DNA of 32,969 nt from Sphingomonadaceae bacterium 3R27E2-A (GTDB lineage Bacteria; Pseudomonadota; Alphaproteobacteria; Sphingomonadales; Sphingomonadaceae), in NCBI GenBank assembly GCA_005503165.1, contig SCNT01000048.1:1-32969 (forward strand), in the 5' to 3' direction. Below the pieces are notes generated by a model that was given only the letters and a program-made list of their open reading frames with translations, had not been told where the DNA came from and did no database searches. The position numbers and the translations under genes are program-made. Each line of letters opens with the position of its first letter. Within the stretch, counting starts at the first letter, position 1. This document shows positions 1 to 7,483 of the stretch, piece after piece.

Positions 1-19
1 CGGGCATCGTCCCACCACA

Positions 20-2653
20 TTAATTATCTGGAGTAGAAACTATGTCTTCATCACGTAAATCCGCGCCCGCACGCGAACCGCTCGACATAAATCTCGACTG
101 CAAAGAATATGTCTTATCTGGATCTCCAGATAAGACGTAGTCGAGTGGGGAGACATCGATCGAGAGGTTCGCCCGTTCTTCGGGTGACAGGTCAGCCAGG
201 CGGCGGTCGAGTATTGCCTCGGCGGTACTGGTGAGCTGAACGACGGCGACATGGCCCGCGGCGAGTTCATCCTCGATCGCGCGAACGAGCGTCGGCATCT
301 TCATCGCGATCAGGACCTGCGAGAAGAACCGCTGCTTCGCGCTTTCGAACCGGCTCAGCGCCGATCCCTTGGCCTGGGCGTTCATCGTCTGCCCCGAAAT
401 GCGGTCGACGATGTTCGACGCCTTCAGAACCTCGTCGAGGTTCTGGTGAATGATCGCCCATGCATCGGCATAGGCGTCGTAGATGTCGATCTGGTCCGGC
501 GTGAGCTGATGCTCGAGCGGGTCATATTCGACGCCGGCGAAACTGAGCGCCCGGGCGGTGTAGAGACCCATGGACTTGAGATCGCGGGCGACGATTTCCA
601 TCGCGGCGATGCCGCCGTCGGTCATCGCGGCGAGAAAGCCGTCGCGATTGGCAAACGCCGTACCGGGACCCCAGAGCCCGAGCCGCGACGCGTAACTCAA
701 ATTTTCGGGCTTGGTGGCGCCGGTCGCCGATTCATAGACAACGCGGGCGCGCGGCAGCGCATTTTGCAGGCGGACCCCGGCGAGGCCCTGCTCGGATCCC
801 TTGGCTTGCCGGTACTCGTCCTTGGTCCCGGCGGCGTTGCCCATCGAATGGGATTCATCGAAGAGGATCACGCCTTCGAACCCGGCGCCCGTCCACTCGA
901 GAATCTGCTGCAGGCGCGAGCATTGGTCGTGGCGCTGGGACCGGAGCGTCGCATAGGTGAGGAAGAGGATGCCACTCCCCATGCCGATCGGCTGACCAAG
1001 CGGAAAGGCGTCGAGCGGCTGGACGTCGATTGGAAGCCCGCCGAGCGCGCTCCAGTCGCGCCGGGCATCTTCGAGGAGCGTCGCGCCCTTCGAGATCCAC
1101 ATGGCGCGCTGATTGCCGCAGTTCCATTGGTCCCGGATAATTGCGGCGCCTTCACGGCCCTTGCCGACGCCCGTCCCGTCCCCGATGAAGAAGCCCATGC
1201 GATAGGGGCGGCCTTCGGGGTCCTCGATCAGCAAGTCGCCTGCCGTGTTGGTGACGAACCGGCCCGAGAGGTCGCGCGAGAAGGCATCGCCTGCGTAAAT
1301 GATCGCTTCGAGCTGGGCGTCTGACAGCGCCTCGCTTGCCCGCTTCTGGAAAAGCGGGCGATATTGGGGGATCGGGGGCAGAACCGACGCCATGGCGAGC
1401 GATTCCACGAGATCGTCGGGGTGGGGCTTCGCGCCTGGAATATCGATGCGGGCGAGCCGCCAAGGCGCATAGATACCGACCGGATCGCCGACAGGGAGCG
1501 GCGCGTCGCGGACCGAATAGGCGAGCGGCTGCGCTAGATCATCGGTCGCGGCGATCCGCGAGGGTGCGATGATCCTGGGGCCAGCGAGGCCGGAGAAGAG
1601 TGAGGACGACGAAGGCCTCAGCGCGGGACGCATCGGGATTACCGCCGGGGACGCCGGGGGCGGTTCGTCGGATGGGTCAAGCCGCGCCGGAGCCGCGAGC
1701 ACGATGGGCAGCGCCGCCGCGATGGTGTCGACCGTGTGGCGCTCGGTTTGGCCGATCCAGCCCTTGTCGAAGACGATCAGGCGGACGGCGACGCTGGTGC
1801 CATGCTTCGCATAGGGACGGCCGAGAATCGTGATCTCGACGCGCGGGCGGGCAATTTCGGCGACGGAGACATAGCCGCTCGCGCCGCTCGCATCGTGCGC
1901 GAAGGTCGGCGACATGATCGCGACGCAGCGTCCGCCCTCGGCAAGACGCAGCAGCGCGGAGCGAAGATGGCGCGCTCCGGCATGGCGATCTTGGCCGCGC
2001 CCCTCGCTGCGGCTGAAGGGCGGGTTGATCAGGACAATTGTCGGCCGAACATCCGTCGGCAGCCGGTCGTTGATGAACTCGGCGTCATGGGTCGTGACTG
2101 GGCGGCCCGTCACGAGGGAAAGCAGCGCCGCCCGGCAGGGATCGCGCTCGTTGAGCGAAGCGCTCGCGCCCGCGGCGATCGCGCGCGCCGCAAGCATGCC
2201 GGTACCTGCCGACGGTTCGAGCACATGATCGCCAGCAGTGACCGCCGCCGCTCGGGCCGCGAGCCAGGACAGCGCCGCCGGCGTGCTGAACTGCTGCATA
2301 TCGACCTGGTGCTCGCTGCGATAGGTCTGGGTCGGCAGCGCCTTCTCGAACGCGAGGATATCCGCGAATTCGTCTTCGGGCCCCCAGTCCGGGTTCGGGT
2401 CATCATCGGGCACGAGCGTGTCCGATGCCTGCGCGGCTTCGAGCGCGTCATAGGCATCGCGCATCGACCAGCGCCCGTCGGCATCGGAGCCGCGGAACGC
2501 TTCCACCATCAGGCGCTTGAGCAGCGAGCGGGTCACGGATTGCGGATCGGCGAGCCGGTCGCGCAGTGCGCGGGCGACGCCATAAAGGCGTTCGGCTTTT
2601 TCCCGGGCCTCGGTGCCCGGGGTTTCAGCGAGCTTCAGAAGCGGAAGGGTCAT
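20..2653 (-). CDS. Strawberry notch-like N6-methyltransferase/helicase, 3'-truncated
   Basis: This 877-residue minus-strand reading frame joins an adenine-methyltransferase-like domain to a strawberry-notch-type helicase domain. The SAM motif EPSAGTG is near residue 147 and the catalytic NPPF near 210, as in N6-adenine methyltransferases. The Walker A-like GDGTGVGKGRE is near 493 and the Walker B DESH near 598. The start at 2653 is chosen because AGGAG lies 7 bases upstream; an earlier ATG at 2686 has no such site. Relatives on alphaproteobacterial plasmids and islands run to roughly 1,400 residues, from memory. Here the family-like sequence stops at about residue 840, after SIDVSPLDYV, and an unrelated 38-residue tail ends at a stop. 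The C-terminal helicase half is therefore missing or displaced. It is the last visible gene of the Toprim-ParB operon. The role in the cell is unknown; DNA modification coupled to remodelling is an inference. Confidence 0.85.
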   Translation of the reverse strand: MTLPLLKLAETPGTEAREKAERLYGVARALRDRLADPQSVTRSLLKRLMVEAFRGSDADGRWSMRDAYDALEAAQASDTLVPDDDPNPDWGPEDEFADILAFEKALPTQTYRSEHQVDMQQFSTPAALSWLAARAAAVTAGDHVLEPSAGTGMLAARAIAAGASASLNERDPCRAALLSLVTGRPVTTHDAEFINDRLPTDVRPTIVLINPPFSRSEGRGQDRHAGARHLRSALLRLAEGGRCVAIMSPTFAHDASGASGYVSVAEIARPRVEITILGRPYAKHGTSVAVRLIVFDKGWIGQTERHTVDTIAAALPIVLAAPARLDPSDEPPPASPAVIPMRPALRPSSSSLFSGLAGPRIIAPSRIAATDDLAQPLAYSVRDAPLPVGDPVGIYAPWRLARIDIPGAKPHPDDLVESLAMASVLPPIPQYRPLFQKRASEALSDAQLEAIIYAGDAFSRDLSGRFVTNTAGDLLIEDPEGRPYRMGFFIGDGTGVGKGREGAAIIRDQWNCGNQRAMWISKGATLLEDARRDWSALGGLPIDVQPLDAFPLGQPIGMGSGILFLTYATLRSQRHDQCSRLQQILEWTGAGFEGVILFDESHSMGNAAGTKDEYRQAKGSEQGLAGVRLQNALPRARVVYESATGATKPENLSYASRLGLWGPGTAFANRDGFLAAMTDGGIAAMEIVARDLKSMGLYTARALSFAGVEYDPLEHQLTPDQIDIYDAYADAWAIIHQNLDEVLKASNIVDRISGQTMNAQAKGSALSRFESAKQRFFSQVLIAMKMPTLVRAIEDELAAGHVAVVQLTSTAEAILDRRLADLSPEERANLSIDVSPLDYVLSGDPDKTYSLQSRFMSSGSRAGADLRDEDIVSTPDN
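42..140 (+). CDS. Candidate 32-residue ORF at the breakpoint
   Basis: The sequence has an ATG with GGAG 8 bases upstream, 32 codons and a TAG. The ORF spans the AT-richer foreign segment and reads through the hairpin at 111-136, opposite the truncated methyltransferase/helicase gene. I do not recognise the product, which starts MSSSRKSAPARE. It may be the head of a gene cut by the same rearrangement, or chance. The ribosome site is the only positive evidence. Confidence 0.2.
   Translation: MSSSRKSAPAREPLDINLDCKEYVLSGSPDKT
111..136. repeat. 11-bp-arm hairpin at the break in the helicase gene
   Basis: Arms GTCTTATCTGG and CCAGATAAGAC pair perfectly around the loop ATCT. The right arm ends exactly where the methyltransferase/helicase gene stops resembling its family. 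A partial copy, TTATCTGGA, recurs at 24-32. It could be the end structure of an inserted element or a terminator-like hairpin; there is no T tract on either side. Confidence 0.7.
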
Positions 2654-2740
2654 GGCAATTCTCCTGAAGAGGTTCGGGAGCAACACGCCCCCGCTGCCAT
2701 CGCCCCTCCCCCTCTCCTCCCGACTGGAATGGGGGCATAA

Positions 2741-2772
2741 GAAAAGGGGCCGCGGCGCAGGACCGCGACCCC
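2741..2772 (-). terminator. Probable rho-independent terminator between parB-like gene and helicase gene
   Basis: Read on the minus strand, GGGGTCGCGG pairs with CCGCGGCCCC (9 of 10) around a 7-base loop and is followed by TTTTCTTAT. It lies 20 bases past the ParB-like stop codon and 88 bases before the next start. It may lower expression of the downstream methyltransferase/helicase gene, which could then rely on read-through or its own promoter. Confidence 0.55.
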
Positions 2773-2791
2773 ATAAAATCGAAGAGCGAGA

Positions 2792-4810
2792 TTAGGCCGC
2801 GTCGGAGAGCGGCTCGTCCTCGTGGGTATCATCGGCGGGATCGCCCGCCGCCTCGGGATCGACGGTGCCGCTCGTTTCGTCTTCGCCATCATCGTTCACC
2901 GGCTCGGCGACCGGATGCTCGAAGCGCATGGCGTCAGGCAGCCAGGCAAGCGCCTTTTCCTTGACGTCCGCCTCGACGATGATGTTCCCGGCGAAGAGCT
3001 GTTCAGCCGAAGAGGCGAGCAGGTTCTTCTTCGACGCCCCGTAGCGCTGGCTGAGCTCGCTGCCGCCGATCTCCTGAAAGAGGTCGATGATGGAGCTCTT
3101 GGTGAGCCGCTTGAAATAATTCTTCGCGGTCGGGCGCCACCAGGCGGCGACATCGATCTTGAGCTTGCGACCGAGATGATCGACGAAACCGCTGGCGGAA
3201 TCTTTCATGGGCACCGCATGGATCGTCCGGGCGATCGCCCAAGCGAGCCAAGCCGCACGCGCTTCTTCGCCGAGCGCGCAGAAGGCATCGTAGCGCCCGG
3301 CGACGCCGATGTTCGGCTGGACCCAGCTTCGATCGAGCCCCTCTTCGAGCTTGGCCCATTCGTCAGCCGCGAGCGATCCGCTTTCGAAGCCAATGACACG
3401 CGACGGCGCGGCATCGGCGCGAAGGTCGCTGGCGAGATCGGAGGCGTAGCGCCGTAAAGCCGCATCGACCATCACGAAGGTTCCGAGATCGAGCGCAAAG
3501 CGGGGATCGCTTGCGACATGGACACGAAGCAGTTCCGCCTTCATCGTTGCGAGCTCGTCGATGAGTCGTTGGCTCATTGCCGGTTTCGCCGAGACAGAGC
3601 CGTCGGTCTCGGCGTCGCTATCATCGTCGCCATCGATGTCTTCGTCGGCCTCGGTCGGCACCATGTAGGCCTGATGGTGCACACGCGGCTGGCCATCTTC
3701 GCCGATGACGAGGAAGGCAAGTGCCGCGGCCTTTTGGTCGTCGGTCAAGACCGCCGGTCGATTCTGGATGCCGCTCAGTTCGGATTCAAGTTCGCGATAC
3801 CGCTGTTCCTCGTCCTCGGTGATGCCGTCATCACTCTCGTCGGCAGATTCGGCGATCATGTTCATCTCAGCTTCGATTTCGGCGCAGCGCGCTACCTCCT
3901 CTGCTGTCGGTTCAGGAATCTCGCCGCGGACCGGGCGGAGGCCGTCATAATCCGCGAACGAGATGCGCGTCATCGGGACCGCGCGAATTTCCGCGAAGCC
4001 CTCGCGCGCCCGGATCGCTTCGGCTTCCGCAGCCAGCTTCTCATCAGCGAGGCGGTCGAGGACGTCGCCATCGATCCAGTTCTCGGATGCACTGTCGGAA
4101 AAGAGGTCAGAGTCGATCCGCCCGCCCGCCTCGACATAGGCATCGCGGCCGACGAGCAGCGCTTTCGGGTCGCCGCCCCGGTAGCTGCCGGCGGCGAGCT
4201 CACGCCGGATGGTGTACGGGTCGTTGCGGTAATAGCTGTCGCGATATTGCTCGAAGACGCGGGATTGGCGAGCCGTATCCGAGGTGCTGCCATAGGCCTT
4301 TGCAATTTCGAGGGTGATTTCGCCCTTGCGCAGCGCATCGAAGATCGTCTCGTGGAGATCGGCGAGACGGACGCGGCCGAGCACGAAGCGCTCGGTTTTG
4401 CCGAAGCGCGCCGCGACCTGGGCCGCAGTCTTGTCCTCCTTCTCGATCATGTTCTTGAACGCCATGCACTCGTCCGCGGCGGTCATCGGGAGCTTGTTAT
4501 TCTCGGCGTAGCTGAACTCGATGGCACGCTTCGCGTCCGGCATCACCATGACCGGAATCTTGAAGTCGTCCGGGAGCCGCCCCTTTTCGATCAGGACGTG
4601 CACGCGCTCGAGGCGCCGACCGCCGCCGAAGATGCTGTAGTGGTCCTTCTTGCGCTTGACTGCCGTACCAATCAAATTCTGGAGCACGAAGCCGGCCTCG
4701 CCGATCATCGCCTCCAGTTCTGCGTCGGCATCGGGATCGCTTTCGGTCCTGACGTTGAGCGGCGAAGGGACGCAGTTGCGCGCAGGCGCGTATACGATGG
4801 GAAATGACAT
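2792..4810 (-). CDS. ParB/RepB/Spo0J-family protein with long C-terminal extension
   Basis: A 672-residue protein. The N-terminal 200 residues look like a ParB core: a nuclease/CTPase-like segment with FGGGRRLERV, which corresponds to the GxRRxxA box of ParB, then a helix-turn-helix around TAAQVAARFGKTERFVLGR. The remaining two thirds contain acidic stretches, such as EADEDIDGDDDSD, and a helical C-terminal domain I do not recognise. Start chosen at 4810, where AGGAG sits 8-9 bases upstream; the frame is open to 4924 without a good ribosome site. It is more than twice the length of ordinary plasmid partition ParB proteins, and no ParA gene is adjacent. It lies 32 bases after the Toprim gene, so the two are probably cotranscribed. 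Role inferred: DNA binding on the element, not necessarily partition. Confidence 0.85.
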   Translation of the reverse strand: MSFPIVYAPARNCVPSPLNVRTESDPDADAELEAMIGEAGFVLQNLIGTAVKRKKDHYSIFGGGRRLERVHVLIEKGRLPDDFKIPVMVMPDAKRAIEFSYAENNKLPMTAADECMAFKNMIEKEDKTAAQVAARFGKTERFVLGRVRLADLHETIFDALRKGEITLEIAKAYGSTSDTARQSRVFEQYRDSYYRNDPYTIRRELAAGSYRGGDPKALLVGRDAYVEAGGRIDSDLFSDSASENWIDGDVLDRLADEKLAAEAEAIRAREGFAEIRAVPMTRISFADYDGLRPVRGEIPEPTAEEVARCAEIEAEMNMIAESADESDDGITEDEEQRYRELESELSGIQNRPAVLTDDQKAAALAFLVIGEDGQPRVHHQAYMVPTEADEDIDGDDDSDAETDGSVSAKPAMSQRLIDELATMKAELLRVHVASDPRFALDLGTFVMVDAALRRYASDLASDLRADAAPSRVIGFESGSLAADEWAKLEEGLDRSWVQPNIGVAGRYDAFCALGEEARAAWLAWAIARTIHAVPMKDSASGFVDHLGRKLKIDVAAWWRPTAKNYFKRLTKSSIIDLFQEIGGSELSQRYGASKKNLLASSAEQLFAGNIIVEADVKEKALAWLPDAMRFEHPVAEPVNDDGEDETSGTVDPEAAGDPADDTHEDEPLSDAA

Positions 4811-4820
4811 AATCAGTCTC

Positions 4821-4864
4821 CTGGCGGCGGAAGCCCGACCATTCAGGCCGCTCGGCGCCGCCAG
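4821..4864. repeat. 9-bp-arm inverted repeat at Toprim/parB junction
   Basis: CTGGCGGCG (4821-4829) and CGCCGCCAG (4856-4864) are perfect inverted copies. The structure covers the last codons of the Toprim gene, and its outer arm abuts the AGGAG ribosome site of the ParB-like gene on the minus strand. Translation of the first gene would open the stem, so it could couple translation of the two genes; this is an inference. Confidence 0.45.
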
Positions 4865-5760
4865 TCCCCCACTCCCTTCCCTCCTTGCCTGAGGACATCG
4901 TTCCAGTCGTTTCGGCCGTTCCATGGCCAGATCGTATCGATGCGTCGTCCGGGCACCGCGTGCGCCTTCACGGCGAGCGGCACGGCGAGGCGGCCGGCAC
5001 GGTCGTTGTCGGGCAACAGGATGAGACGCGACACCGATTCTGGAATAGTAATTTGTGGGATGCGCTCATTGCCGAGTGCGGCCCAGACCGGGATGCCGAG
5101 GAGGATCATCGCCGAGATCGCTGTCTCGACGCCCTCGGCAATTCCGAGTGTATAAGCGGCCGGCGCGAGTCGAACCGCACCTGTGCGGGGGTGACCGAGC
5201 AATCTGCGAGGGTGCCGGAGGTCGCGCGCGCGTCGGCCCCTGCCATCAAGGAAGGTCCGTTGGACGGCCAACAATCCCGAGTCATCGGTTACCGCGGCGA
5301 GCATCGCCGGTCGAAACACGGCCAGTCGGCCCTTGCCGAGAGGCGTTCGGGGAGCGAACCGCAGGCAGTTAGGTGCAATATCGATCGACCTGTTCCGCAA
5401 ATAGGTCTCCGCGATTGTCCAGTTTATTGGCCGACCAATGCCCCACAGGTCACGGGCACGCTGCTGTAGCCATTCTTTAGGGAGGGAGGATGGCGCCCCC
5501 CTGCCGTCACGTGCGTCGAGGGCGTTCAGACCGTCGCGGCGAAGCGCCCGGAGCACATCGGAAATATCGCAGCCGGCAAAGCATTTGAACAAAAGTCGTG
5601 TTTCGCCAATCCTGACCGACAGGCTCGGGGTTTTATCCTCATGAGCAGGGCAGCGGCACATGCCAGAATCGCCAGACCAAGTCCCGCCGAAGCGGCGCAC
5701 AAGAACGGCCCCGGCGACTTCGAGTTCTGGCTTGCGAGACGTTGAAAACCCTGCAGGCAT
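4843..5760 (-). CDS. Zinc-finger/Toprim primase-like protein
   Basis: A 305-residue protein typical of plasmids and integrative elements. A CHC2-type zinc ribbon lies near the N-terminus: C37-P-A-H40 and C60-F-A-G-C64. A Toprim fold follows at about residues 205-265, with the acidic residue in AEGVETA and the metal-binding pair in LLPDNDRAGR. Such proteins resemble the N-terminal half of phage primase-helicases; no helicase motor is present here. The start at 5760 is chosen because AAGAGG sits 6 bases upstream; in-frame ATGs at 5775 and 5832 lack a ribosome site at useful spacing. It heads the minus-strand operon with the ParB-like and methyltransferase/helicase genes, suggesting a joint DNA-replication or DNA-processing role. 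RNA primer synthesis itself is an inference. Confidence 0.85.
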   Translation of the reverse strand: MPAGFSTSRKPELEVAGAVLVRRFGGTWSGDSGMCRCPAHEDKTPSLSVRIGETRLLFKCFAGCDISDVLRALRRDGLNALDARDGRGAPSSLPKEWLQQRARDLWGIGRPINWTIAETYLRNRSIDIAPNCLRFAPRTPLGKGRLAVFRPAMLAAVTDDSGLLAVQRTFLDGRGRRARDLRHPRRLLGHPRTGAVRLAPAAYTLGIAEGVETAISAMILLGIPVWAALGNERIPQITIPESVSRLILLPDNDRAGRLAVPLAVKAHAVPGRRIDTIWPWNGRNDWNDVLRQGGKGVGDWRRRAA

Positions 5761-5980
5761 GGCAAGCCTCTTCATCAGGACGGATACGCAATAACCCCCT
5801 CTTTTCCTCCTCGCTCCGCTTGGCTGCGGCATTAGTCTGTGGCCCCGCGGCGCGGGAATGCCGCCGACCGGTAGCTACGTGCCCTCCTCCTTGTGAAAAT
5901 CGTGCCGCCGACCATGCTTGAGCGGGCGAAAGCTGCGTTGGAACCGCGCGCAAAAATGTCTCGTTGCGAGGACATGAAAG
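5761..5980. promoter_or_regulatory. Divergent promoter region, Toprim operon versus HTH gene
   Basis: This 220-base gap separates divergent genes and must hold the promoters of both. It contains the direct repeat TGCCGCCGACC twice (near 5860 and 5908) and a GGCCCCGCGGCGCGGG stretch. I find no convincing -35/-10 pair. The downstream HTH protein is the natural candidate regulator. Confidence 0.3.
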
Positions 5981-6181
5981 ATGCGGGATTCCGATGACAC
6001 TCCGGTTGAGATCGTATTTATCGAGCCCCTTACGGTACGGATTTCCACTGCCGTCAAGCTCACCGGAATCAGTCGATCCAGGATTTACGAACTCATCGAG
6101 TCCGGCGACCTTGAAACCGTCAAGGTCGGCCGATCTACGCTGATCCCATATAAAAGTCTGAAAGCCCTAACCAGCGCATAA
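5981..6181 (+). CDS. Small HTH_17/AlpA-like DNA-binding protein
   Basis: A 66-residue protein whose central part (RISTAVKLTGISRSRIYELI, then GDLETVKVGRSTLIPYKSL) matches the MerR-like winged helix-turn-helix of excisionase and AlpA-type proteins. Known: such proteins activate integrase genes or direct excision of P4-like elements. GAGG lies 8 bases before the chosen ATG; an ATG at 5974 runs into a stop after seven codons. It is transcribed away from the Toprim operon and could regulate it. Whether it is an excisionase or only a transcription factor cannot be read from the sequence. Confidence 0.75.
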   Translation: MRDSDDTPVEIVFIEPLTVRISTAVKLTGISRSRIYELIESGDLETVKVGRSTLIPYKSLKALTSA

Positions 6182-6296
6182 TCGGTTGCGCCACCGCTCG
6201 AAAAGAGGGTCCCAAATTTTCGTTCCCACCGTGTAGCTCGCGTCGGAGCAGCTATTGATCGCTTGGTCCATGCGGAGTCACATGCTGGCTATCTAG

Positions 6297-6887
6297 CTAT
6301 GATCGTGCAAAGAGCAACAATGGCCCGATATCATGGCTATCGGCTATTTTAAGTGCGGCAACATAAGCTGCTCTCGTTTCGCTGGCATTGACCAGGCCAA
6401 CGCTTCCCCATGTAAACGGTGTACATCCGAGTTGGACCGCCAGCATGTCGCCGACCATACGCGAAAAACGGCCATTGCCGTTCGGGAAAGGATGGATGGC
6501 AACGAGCCGGTGGCTGAATCGGACGGCAATTTCATCGGGTGGGTAGGTTCCATGCTCGACCCAATATCGCGTGTCGTCGATCAGTTGACGAAGGTCCATG
6601 GGGATTCTGTAAGCATCGACGCCAATGTTGCGCGGCGTGGTGCGATACTGCCCGGCCCAACGCCACACGTCTCCGAACATGCGTTTGTGAAGCTGGTTCA
6701 TGAAATCCTGATCGAGAATATCCCGCTTCCGGCTCATCACCCATCGTAAAGCTTGCCTGATATTGATCTGTTCGGCTTCATTCAGCTCATGCCGCATGGT
6801 GATATAGGACGGGATGAGTTGTTCGCGCTCCTCGGCGGTCAGCGGCGTGTTGGCGTCGTCGTCATCGTTAAACAGCTTATCTGTCAT
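6297..6887 (-). CDS. Fic/DOC-family protein (mobile mystery protein B family)
   Basis: A 196-residue Fic protein. The active-site loop reads HPFPNGNGRFSR at residues 132-143, close to the Fic consensus HxFx(D/E)GNGRxxR but with Asn136 at the metal-binding acidic position. The N-terminal helix carries T30-MRH-E34, resembling the (S/T)xxxE inhibitory motif of self-inhibited Fic enzymes, followed by Leu instead of Gly/Asn. Known: Fic enzymes usually transfer AMP or another phosphate-containing group onto Ser, Thr or Tyr of target proteins. Its start codon overlaps the stop of the HTH gene (ATGA), so the two are translationally coupled. Inferred role: toxin, or maintenance module of the element. 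Substrate unknown. Confidence 0.85.
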   Translation of the reverse strand: MTDKLFNDDDDANTPLTAEEREQLIPSYITMRHELNEAEQINIRQALRWVMSRKRDILDQDFMNQLHKRMFGDVWRWAGQYRTTPRNIGVDAYRIPMDLRQLIDDTRYWVEHGTYPPDEIAVRFSHRLVAIHPFPNGNGRFSRMVGDMLAVQLGCTPFTWGSVGLVNASETRAAYVAALKIADSHDIGPLLLFARS

Positions 6888-7348
6888 TCATCATCCCACA
6901 GGCCGCGCAAGGAGCCGGATAGAATGAGTTCGATCATGCGCCGCTGTTCTTCGTCGAGATCGGCTTTGAGCAGGGCCTGATTTTCCAGCCGCATGGTATG
7001 GTCCAGCCGCGCAATATCCTTGCTCGCTTTCTGCTTCGCGCGGTCGCGCAGGATATCATCAAGCGGCTTCGTCGGTACGAAGGCATAAACGAAAGTGCAG
7101 TTCATTGCCTCAGCCGCCTGACGCAGCGTCTTAATCGTGGTGGATCCGCTGACTTCGGCCTTCTCAATCACGGGAATGCGCGAAATCGATGTTCCCATAC
7201 GAGCGGCAAGCTGGCGGACCGTCATGCCCAGAGCTTCGCGTATTGCCTTTATCCAGCCTCTTGGGGGCACGGCAAAAGACGTTTCGCGCAAGGGCGCGAA
7301 ACGTCTTTCGAGTTGCTTGCGGGCAAGGGCGGCCTGATCTTCGTTCAT
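6884..7348 (-). CDS. XRE-type HTH protein (mobile mystery protein A family)
   Basis: A 154-residue protein with a Cro/C1-type helix-turn-helix at about residues 40-75 (MTVRQLAARMGTSISRIPVI). It is followed by AAEAMNCTFVYAFVP, a strand typical of this family, and a helical tail. It is the upstream partner of the Fic gene with a 4-base overlap, the arrangement expected of an antitoxin/repressor-toxin pair. One of three GTTCATAT-type repeats overlaps its start codon, which suggests autoregulation. Name and pairing come from recognition of the family; the antitoxin activity is inferred. Confidence 0.85.
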   Translation of the reverse strand: MNEDQAALARKQLERRFAPLRETSFAVPPRGWIKAIREALGMTVRQLAARMGTSISRIPVIEKAEVSGSTTIKTLRQAAEAMNCTFVYAFVPTKPLDDILRDRAKQKASKDIARLDHTMRLENQALLKADLDEEQRRMIELILSGSLRGLWDDE

Positions 7349-7459
7349 ATATATATGTCCTGATGAGCCTAAGATGTATATATAAATATGAACATATCAA
7401 GATATTTTGATCGTAAATTTATGATCGTTACCTCATAAAATATACATAAATATATGAAC
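7343..7459. promoter_or_regulatory. Three copies of a GTTCATAT operator-like repeat
   Basis: The AT-rich gap between the HTH gene and the integrase 3' end has three related 16-mers: GTTCATATATATATGT at 7343-7358 (plus), GTTCATATTTATATAT (minus, 7378-7393) and GTTCATATATTTATGT (minus, 7444-7459). The shared core is GTTCATATNTNTAT. The first copy covers the HTH start codon. Likely binding sites for the XRE protein and probably overlapping the promoter of the HTH/Fic pair. Confidence 0.6.
7409..7426. repeat. 18-bp near-perfect palindrome GATCGTAAATTTATGATC
   Basis: The two 9-base halves match in 8 positions. It sits between the second and third GTTCATAT repeats, downstream of the integrase stop and upstream of the HTH/Fic promoter. 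A dimeric regulator site is the simplest reading; which protein binds is unknown. Confidence 0.4.
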
Positions 7460-7483
7460 GTACTACCGCAAAACCTGAGCGCG

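Noticed and set aside
251..2740. Plus-strand ORFs of 357 and 334 residues
   Set aside because: Opposite the methyltransferase/helicase gene, whose SAM and Walker motifs mark the real frame.
5761..5832. N-terminal extension of the Toprim protein to 5832
   Set aside because: No ribosome site at useful spacing; the 5760 start has AAGAGG at 6 bases and begins close to the conserved zinc ribbon.
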